DNA of 64,000 nt from positions 496,001 to 560,000 of the forward strand of contig NZ_JAKZHV010000002.1 in assembly GCF_022568835.1 (NCBI RefSeq), written 5' to 3'. Position numbers and translations under genes: made by a program. The DNA comes from Arsenicicoccus piscis. Its GTDB lineage: Bacteria; Actinomycetota; Actinomycetes; Actinomycetales; Dermatophilaceae. The notes beneath the pieces are model-generated. The model saw only the letters and a program-made list of their open reading frames with translations, was not told the DNA's origin and made no database searches. This document shows positions 59,205-64,000 of the stretch, in pieces (position 1 is the stretch's first letter; every line of letters starts with the position of its first letter).

Positions 59205-59953
59205 GAGGACACCCCCGCGACCAGCACCGAGGCGACGACGACCAGGGCCACCAGGGCCAGGGAGGCGGCGACGAAGCGCGGCGAGTGTCGCAGCGGCGGC
59301 GCGAGGGTCACCATCGCGGACTCGTAGCCCCGCCCCGCCAGCCCCTCCTCCAGGGCCCGGGCGCGGTGCCACGAGCGCACCAGCGTCGCGGCCGTCAGGG
59401 CACCGGTCGAGCGGAACGAGGTCCGCCAGCCGTCGTAGCCCAGTCGGTTGGCCTGCGCCTCACGGATCGTCGCGACGGTGGTGAGCAGGACGAAGAGCAG
59501 GCGATACATGAGCGAGGCCACCTCGATGAGGGCGTCGGGGACGCGCCAGCGCCGCAGCGCCGTCAGCAGGTCGACCATCGGCGTCGTCGTCGCGAGCAGC
59601 AGCAGCGCGAGCGTGCCGGCGATGCCGTGGCCGAAGAGCTCCAGCGCCCGTCGCGAGCTGTCGGCCGTGACCGTCAGGCCGTGCTCGCGACTGACCGACA
59701 CGGCGACGGTGATGGCGCCGATCGCCAAGAACACCAACGGTGCTCGCAACGTGCGCGCCATCAGTCGGGCGGGCACGCGGGCACCGAGGACGGCCGTGGC
59801 GAGAGCACCCACGGCCACGAGGACGGTGCCCGGCCACGCCGGCAGCAGCAGTGCCGCGAGGACGAGGCCGACCGAGAGCACGGCCTTGTCGCCGACCGCA
59901 CGGCGGCGCCAGCGCCCGGCCCAGGCCGCGTCGTCGACGGCGAGGCCGGTCAT
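59201..59953 (-). CDS. cbiQ: cobalt ECF transporter transmembrane protein CbiQ
   Basis: The 250-residue protein has about five transmembrane helices and the two coupling motifs of the T component: [24 protein letters not shown] split across a loop, and the later [17 protein letters not shown]. It links the ATPase to the substrate-capture unit CbiMN. ATG at 59953; it is 10 nt from the cbiN stop. Confidence 0.92.
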   Translation of the reverse strand: MTGLAVDDAAWAGRWRRRAVGDKAVLSVGLVLAALLLPAWPGTVLVAVGALATAVLGARVPARLMARTLRAPLVFLAIGAITVAVSVSREHGLTVTADSSRRALELFGHGIAGTLALLLLATTTPMVDLLTALRRWRVPDALIEVASLMYRLLFVLLTTVATIREAQANRLGYDGWRTSFRSTGALTAATLVRSWHRARALEEGLAGRGYESAMVTLAPPLRHSPRFVAASLALVALVVVASVLVAGVSS

Positions 59954-59963
59954 CGCGTGCGGC

Positions 59964-60320
59964 TCACGGTGTCGGACCGGCGCTGGTTGCGGCGTCGCCG
60001 TCCGGGGTGGCGGCGGTGGCCGTGGTGGCAGGGCTGACGGGGCGGTGCCGGCGGCGCTCGCGCAGCACGCCGAGCGCGTAGCCCAGGACGCCGGCCCCGA
60101 TCGCAGCCTGCAGCGCGAACAGCCCTGACTCGACCTCGGTGGACTCTGGCGCGAAGAACGGTGCGAACCACGGCCGGTAGTGCGGGTGCGAGCTCTCGAT
60201 AGCCGCGGTGGCCGCGCCGTCCGTGCCGCCGAACTCACCGGCTGCGTTCAGCGCCAACGGAAGGGCCACCAGCAGGATGACCGCGAGCGCGAGAGCGACG
60301 GTGACGAGATGTCTACGCAT
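59964..60320 (-). CDS. cbiN: cobalt ECF transporter component CbiN
   Basis: The 118-residue protein has an N-terminal helix ([20 protein letters not shown]), an extracytoplasmic loop [13 protein letters not shown] ... [18 protein letters not shown], and a second helix [18 protein letters not shown], the CbiN pattern. It assists metal insertion into CbiM. Its start overlaps the cbiM stop by 8 nt. Confidence 0.9.
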   Translation of the reverse strand: MRRHLVTVALALAVILLVALPLALNAAGEFGGTDGAATAAIESSHPHYRPWFAPFFAPESTEVESGLFALQAAIGAGVLGYALGVLRERRRHRPVSPATTATAATPDGDAATSAGPTP

Positions 60321-61002
60321 CGATCTTCTCCTGGGCGACGTCGGGCTTGATGAGCCCGAGGCGCTGCAGCTCCGGGGCAGCGACCTGTGTGAGGGCGCGC
60401 ATGACGAGCACCCCGAGGAAGCCCTCCGCCAGCGCCAGCGGCACCTGGGTGAGAGCGAAGATCCCAAGGAACTTCGTTGCGGCACCGAGGAATCCACTGA
60501 CCGGGTCGGGGAAGGCCAACGCGAGCTGGAGAGCTGTCGTCACGTAGGTCGCGAGGTCGGCCAGGCACATCGCGGCGAACACGCCCACCAGCAGGGGCGC
60601 TCCGGCGCGGGTCGCGATCCGGTAGGCGGCGTAGCCCGCCCACGGACCGACGACGGCCATCGAGAAGGCGTTGGCGCCGAGCGTGGTCAGGCCGCCGTGC
60701 GCCAGCAGCAAGGCCTGGAAGAGCAGGACGACCGTCCCGAGGAAGGCCATCACCGGTGGTCGGAACAGGACGGCGCCGAGACCGGTGCCGGTCGGATGGC
60801 TGGAGGACCCGGTCACCGACGGCAGCTTGATCGCCGACAGGACGAAGGTGAACGCGCCCGCGGCACCGAGCAGCAGCTTGGTCTCCGGGCGCTCGCGGAC
60901 CTCGCGCACGACGGCGCGCGCTCCGTGGATGACGAACGGGGCAGCGACCGCCGTCCAGGCGGCTGCGTGCCAGGGGGGCAGGAAGCCCTCAGCGATGTGC
61001 AT
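60313..61002 (-). CDS. cbiM: cobalt ECF transporter S component CbiM
   Basis: The 229-residue membrane protein begins [14 protein letters not shown], the CbiM start whose Met1-His2 N-terminus binds the metal in the family. It continues with [18 protein letters not shown], another metal-site segment, and about six helices. First gene of the cbiMNQO operon, directly downstream of a cobalamin riboswitch. Confidence 0.94.
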   Translation of the reverse strand: MHIAEGFLPPWHAAAWTAVAAPFVIHGARAVVREVRERPETKLLLGAAGAFTFVLSAIKLPSVTGSSSHPTGTGLGAVLFRPPVMAFLGTVVLLFQALLLAHGGLTTLGANAFSMAVVGPWAGYAAYRIATRAGAPLLVGVFAAMCLADLATYVTTALQLALAFPDPVSGFLGAATKFLGIFALTQVPLALAEGFLGVLVMRALTQVAAPELQRLGLIKPDVAQEKIDA

Positions 61003-61019
61003 CGACGCACTCCTCACCG

Positions 61020-61165
61020 GGATGACGCGTCCCGTCGGAAGGGCCCAGGTGGTGGAGTTCCTGACTTCGACCCAGCGCTGCTGGGTCACTCACAGTGGCG
61101 CGACCGTGTCGGACTCTCACCGACTTCCTCGGCCCACCCGGGATGGTGCTGCCGAGTATGTCACG
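61020..61165 (-). promoter_or_regulatory. cobalamin (B12) riboswitch upstream of cbiM
   Basis: On the minus strand the leader shows the conserved pieces in order: GAGGAAGTCGGTGAGAGTCC, then GCGCCACTGTGAG, then the B12 box AGTCAGGAACTCC near 61054-61066. This arrangement is diagnostic for adenosylcobalamin riboswitches. High B12 should shut off cobalt uptake. The boundaries given are approximate. Confidence 0.9.
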
Positions 61166-61228
61166 GCCCTTGTTGCCACCGCTGTGCAGCGACGAACAGG
61201 TAACCCAGCACGGTGAGAGGATCGAGCC

Positions 61229-61828
61229 GTGAGCGACCACGAGCACGAGCACCCGCACGACGGGCACGACCACCAGCACCTGCAGCCCGCCACCGGGTCG
61301 GCCGACGCGAGCGTGCGGTCGGCGCGACCGAGCGACGCCCCGGCGGTGGGGGTCGTGCAGTCGCAGGTGTGGCGGCTGGCCTACCGCGGCGTGGTGCCGG
61401 ACGAGACGCTCGCCCGGTTCGAGCCGCTGGCGTTCAGCCGGGCGTGGCGGGCGGCCCTCGAGGGCACCCCGCCGGCCGGTCACCAGCTGCTGGTCGGCTG
61501 CGCCGGGCCGCAGGTCGTGGGTTACGTGAGCGTCGGTCCGTGCGCGGATCCCGACGCCACCGAGGGCGACGCCGAGGTCCTCACCCTGGGGGTCCACCCC
61601 GACGCGCGCCGCCAGGGGCACGGCTCGCGGCTGCTCAACGCGGCGGTCGACGTGCTGCGCGAGCGCGGCGCGGACACGGTCTACATCTGGCTGCCGGCGA
61701 GTGACGAGGCGACGCGGAAGTTCTTGTCAGACAGCGGATTCGGCCCGGACAGCGCCTATCGGGACTCGGTCGTCGGACCGTCGGGCGAGACGGTGCGGGA
61801 GATCCGCATGGTCGGCAGGATCTCGTAG
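61229..61828 (+). CDS. GNAT acetyltransferase with His-rich N-terminus
   Basis: The 199-residue protein has a complete GNAT domain: VRSARPSDAPAVGVV, the acetyl-CoA loop HPDARRQGHGSRLL, and a C-terminal SDSGFGPDSAYRDS. The first 18 residues hold seven histidines alternating with acidic residues (HEHEHPHDGHDHQH). That is a likely metal-binding tail, notable beside a cobalt transporter and its riboswitch. GTG start at 61229 with GAGAGGA upstream. The end overlaps the convergent GntR gene by 73 bp. Confidence 0.85.
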   Translation: MSDHEHEHPHDGHDHQHLQPATGSADASVRSARPSDAPAVGVVQSQVWRLAYRGVVPDETLARFEPLAFSRAWRAALEGTPPAGHQLLVGCAGPQVVGYVSVGPCADPDATEGDAEVLTLGVHPDARRQGHGSRLLNAAVDVLRERGADTVYIWLPASDEATRKFLSDSGFGPDSAYRDSVVGPSGETVREIRMVGRIS

Positions 61829-62499
61829 GCCCTGCGGATGTGGCTCTCGAGCAGGTCCGCTGCGAGGGCCGAGTCCCGCCCCACCATCGCGTCGTAGATC
61901 TCCCGGTGGTGCTCCAGCAGCTCGCCCCGGAAGCCCGGATAGTCGACCATCTCGCGGGACGCGTCGAGGATCGGCAGCCGCAGCGACTCGCGCACGGCGA
62001 CAGTGAGGTCGGTGACGAGCCGGTTGCGCGCCGCCTCGGCGACCAGGACGTGGAACCGCGTGTCCAGCTCGTTGAAGTCCTCTATCGAGATGGCGGGCTC
62101 CTCCATGGCGTCGAGGACGTCACCCAGCTGGGCGAGCTCCGCGCCGGTGATGCAGGCCACCGCGAGAGTCACGCTCAGCCGCTCCAGCACGACCCGCAGG
62201 TCGACCACCTCGTGCACCGGGAAGTCGGCCAGCGCGACGTGCAGTCGCAGCATCCGGGTGAGGGCGGCGGACTGGCTGGGTGTGACCTTCGTCCCACCCG
62301 CGGCGCCCGCCCCGACCGACGTGCTGAGCACGCCCTGGGCCTCCAGGGCGCGGATGGCCTCGCGCACCGCGGCGCGGCTCACGCCGAGCGAGGCGGCGAG
62401 CTCGCGCTCGGCCGGCAGGGTGCTGCCGATGGTCAACCGCCCGTCCAGCACGGCGGCCTCGATGTGCTGCAGCACCACCCGAAAGGCCTTCTCGGGCAT
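61756..62499 (-). CDS. FadR/LldR-type GntR-family regulator
   Basis: The 247-residue regulator has an N-terminal winged helix (STLPAERELAASLGVSRAAV, then IRALEAQGVL) and an FCD domain with the metal/ligand residues in LDTRFHVLVAEAARN and LEHHREIYDAM. It is divergent from the lactate permease and a matching operator lies over that promoter, so it most likely represses lactate uptake until lactate or a related acid is present. Start ATG at 62499 (MPEKAFRVV). Confidence 0.9.
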   Translation of the reverse strand: MPEKAFRVVLQHIEAAVLDGRLTIGSTLPAERELAASLGVSRAAVREAIRALEAQGVLSTSVGAGAAGGTKVTPSQSAALTRMLRLHVALADFPVHEVVDLRVVLERLSVTLAVACITGAELAQLGDVLDAMEEPAISIEDFNELDTRFHVLVAEAARNRLVTDLTVAVRESLRLPILDASREMVDYPGFRGELLEHHREIYDAMVGRDSALAADLLESHIRRAYEILPTMRISRTVSPDGPTTESR

Positions 62500-62599
62500 C
62501 GGTCCACCTCGGCTCGTCGGTCCCGGACGACGACCCCCGCCGCACCGGTGCGGCCGAATCCCCCTGCGGCCGGGCACCACCCTACCCGGCAGCGGGGTG

Positions 62600-62647
62600 T
62601 TGACCTGCGCTGGCGGCTGGCCCTACAGTCTTAATGGTCTGACCATT
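62600..62647 (+). promoter_or_regulatory. lactate permease promoter and GntR operator
   Basis: TTGACC (62600-62605) and TACAGT (62624-62629) are 18 nt apart. The palindrome AATGGTCTGACCATT (62633-62647), with 7-bp exact arms, covers the transcription start. TGGTNNNACCA is the core of FadR/LldR/PdhR-type operators. Confidence 0.75.
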
Positions 62648-62680
62648 TAACCCTTCGAGAACGATGGAGTTCCCCTGGCG

Positions 62681-64000
62681 ATGATCACGACCTACCGCCC
62701 CGACGTGGCCCCGCTCGGGCCCCTGTGGCTCTCGGCGCTCGTCGCGCTGCTGCCCCTCGTCACCGTCTTCGTCACGCTCGGCGGCCTGCGCTGGAAGGCC
62801 CACCGGGCCGGCCTCGCCGCCCTGCTCGTCGCCATCCTGGTCGCCGTCCTCGGCTATCGGATGCCGATCGGGTCGGCCCTGCTGTCGGCCAGCGAGGGCG
62901 CCGTCTTCGGCCTCTTCCCCATCGTGTGGATCGTGTTCACCGCCATCGTGCTCTACCAGATCACCGTGGTGAGCGGCCGGTTCGAGGACCTGCGAGCGGT
63001 GTTCGGGCTGATCAGCTCCGACGCTCGCATCCAGGCGATGCTCATCGCGTTCTGCTTCGGCGGCCTGCTGGAGGCGCTCGCCGGGTTCGGAGCGCCCGTC
63101 GCCATCACCGGCGTGATGCTGATGGCGATCGGCTTCTCGGCGCTGCGCGCCGCCACAGTCGTGCTGCTCGCCAACACCGCACCGGTGGCGTTCGGCGCGA
63201 TCGCCATCCCGATCATCACCGCCGGCAACCTCACCAAGATCCCCTACCACGAGATCGGCGCCTACGTCGGCCACCAGACGCCGATCATCGCCGCCTTCGT
63301 CCCGCTCTTCCTGGTCTACCTCGCCGACGGTCGCCGCGGCGTGCGCCAGACCTGGCCGGTAGCCCTGGCCACGGGCGTGACCTTCGGCGTCGCCCAGTGG
63401 ATCAGCGCTACCTTCGTCTCCGTAGAGCTCACCGACATCATCGCGTCGCTGGCCGGCCTGGCCGCGGCGGTCGTCGTGCTCCGGTTCTGGCAGCCCGCGG
63501 GCGGTGCGGACGCCCTCGCGGCCCTGCACGCCGAGCGGGACCACGAGCGCGCCTCTCTCAGCGAGGCCCAGCGCGCCGCCCTGCCGGAGGCGCCGCCGGA
63601 GCGCGGCACCCGGCTGACCGGGTCGCGGATCGCCATGGCGTTGTTCCCCTACCTGCTGGTGATCGTCGTCTTCTCGCTCAGCAAGCTCGTCACGCCGATC
63701 AAGGACTGGCTCACCAGCACCGACGTCAAGATCCCCTGGCCGGGACTGGACGGTCAGGTCCTCACCGTCTCCGGCAAGGTCTCGACCTCCACGGTCTACA
63801 CGTTCCAGTGGCTGTCCAGCCCCGGCACCATGCTGCTGATCTGCGCCGTGATCGTCGCCGTGGTCTACCGCGTCACCCCGGTGCAGTTCGTCGGCGAGAT
63901 CACCGGCACCGCAAAGAAGCTCAAGTTCTCGATGCTGACGATCGCGTCGGTGCTCGCGCTCGCCTACGTGATGAACCTGTCCGGTCAGACGATCACCATC
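62681..64000 (+). CDS. L-lactate permease (LctP family), 3' end outside window
   Basis: The first 440 residues are present. Many transmembrane helices and the family segments FCFGGLLEALAGFGAPVAIT, LLANTAPVAFGAIAIPII and, near the cut, LALAYVMNLSGQTITI identify the LctP/LldP lactate:proton symporter family (about 530-560 residues). It probably imports lactate (or glycolate) under control of the divergent GntR regulator. A GGAG site lies about 12 nt before the ATG. Confidence 0.93.
   Translation, partial: MITTYRPDVAPLGPLWLSALVALLPLVTVFVTLGGLRWKAHRAGLAALLVAILVAVLGYRMPIGSALLSASEGAVFGLFPIVWIVFTAIVLYQITVVSGRFEDLRAVFGLISSDARIQAMLIAFCFGGLLEALAGFGAPVAITGVMLMAIGFSALRAATVVLLANTAPVAFGAIAIPIITAGNLTKIPYHEIGAYVGHQTPIIAAFVPLFLVYLADGRRGVRQTWPVALATGVTFGVAQWISATFVSVELTDIIASLAGLAAAVVVLRFWQPAGGADALAALHAERDHERASLSEAQRAALPEAPPERGTRLTGSRIAMALFPYLLVIVVFSLSKLVTPIKDWLTSTDVKIPWPGLDGQVLTVSGKVSTSTVYTFQWLSSPGTMLLICAVIVAVVYRVTPVQFVGEITGTAKKLKFSMLTIASVLALAYVMNLSGQTITI

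Overview
The window is GC-rich, densely coded, uses GTG starts freely and carries many near-leaderless promoters. Its backbone blocks are the conserved actinobacterial runs rsfS-nadD, proA/proB/obgE-rpmA-rplU-rne, ribF, and truB-rbfA-infB-ylxR-nusA-rimP. This fits an actinobacterium, probably of the Micrococcales (Intrasporangiaceae-like); the family level is an inference from gene content, not a database result.

Layout. 1-5.5 kb is accessory: a UvrA-like ABC protein running off the left edge, a glutathione-independent formaldehyde dehydrogenase, and the wreck of an integrated element (an IS3-family copy with two frameshifts sitting in the C-terminal part of a serine recombinase, next to tRNA-Ala(GGC)). 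5.8-7.5 kb is a DUF222/HNH gene. 7.7-9.6 kb is the nadD-rsfS-phosphatase operon. 9.8-20.1 kb holds a membrane glycosyltransferase, proA, an inverted proB-kinase pair, obgE (with an apparent 1-nt frameshift), rpmA, rplU and a very long RNase E/G. 20.4-34.9 kb begins with the TIGR03936 gene and ends with its usual partner, the TIGR03960 radical SAM gene. Between them lies an 11.8 kb block: an ABC exporter, a TSUP permease, a GNAT, a D-lactate/2-hydroxyacid dehydrogenase, YbaK, ArsR-SRPBCC, and a toxin-antitoxin operon split by an IS256 element.

35-48 kb is lipid and efflux biology: an acyl-CoA thioesterase and an acyl-CoA synthetase that share an operator-like motif, ribF, a PaiB-like protein, an unusual ABC ATPase/LuxR response-regulator chimera, a giant MMPL protein with its TetR regulator and tandem operators, an MFS carrier and a FUSC protein. 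48-56 kb is the translation/transcription operon rimP-nusA-ylxR-infB-(TRM11 methyltransferase)-rbfA-truB. 56-62 kb has a Tat lipoprotein with an APH-like kinase, a cobalt ECF transporter (cbiMNQO) behind a cobalamin riboswitch, and a His-rich acetyltransferase. The right edge has a GntR/FadR regulator divergent from a lactate permease (cut by the window end) with a clear operator over the permease promoter.

The most unusual items are the in-frame ABC-ATPase/response-regulator fusion lacking the phospho-acceptor segment (39584-40780), the IS256 copy inserted exactly at the antitoxin/toxin junction so that the target duplication rebuilds the toxin start (29998-31422), the pair of matching TTACYNNCCGGTAA sites upstream of two acyl-CoA genes, the tandem TGCACNNNGTGCA operators, and the frameshift in the normally essential obgE. 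I did not find a CRISPR array, a prophage or a recognisable multi-gene defence island.
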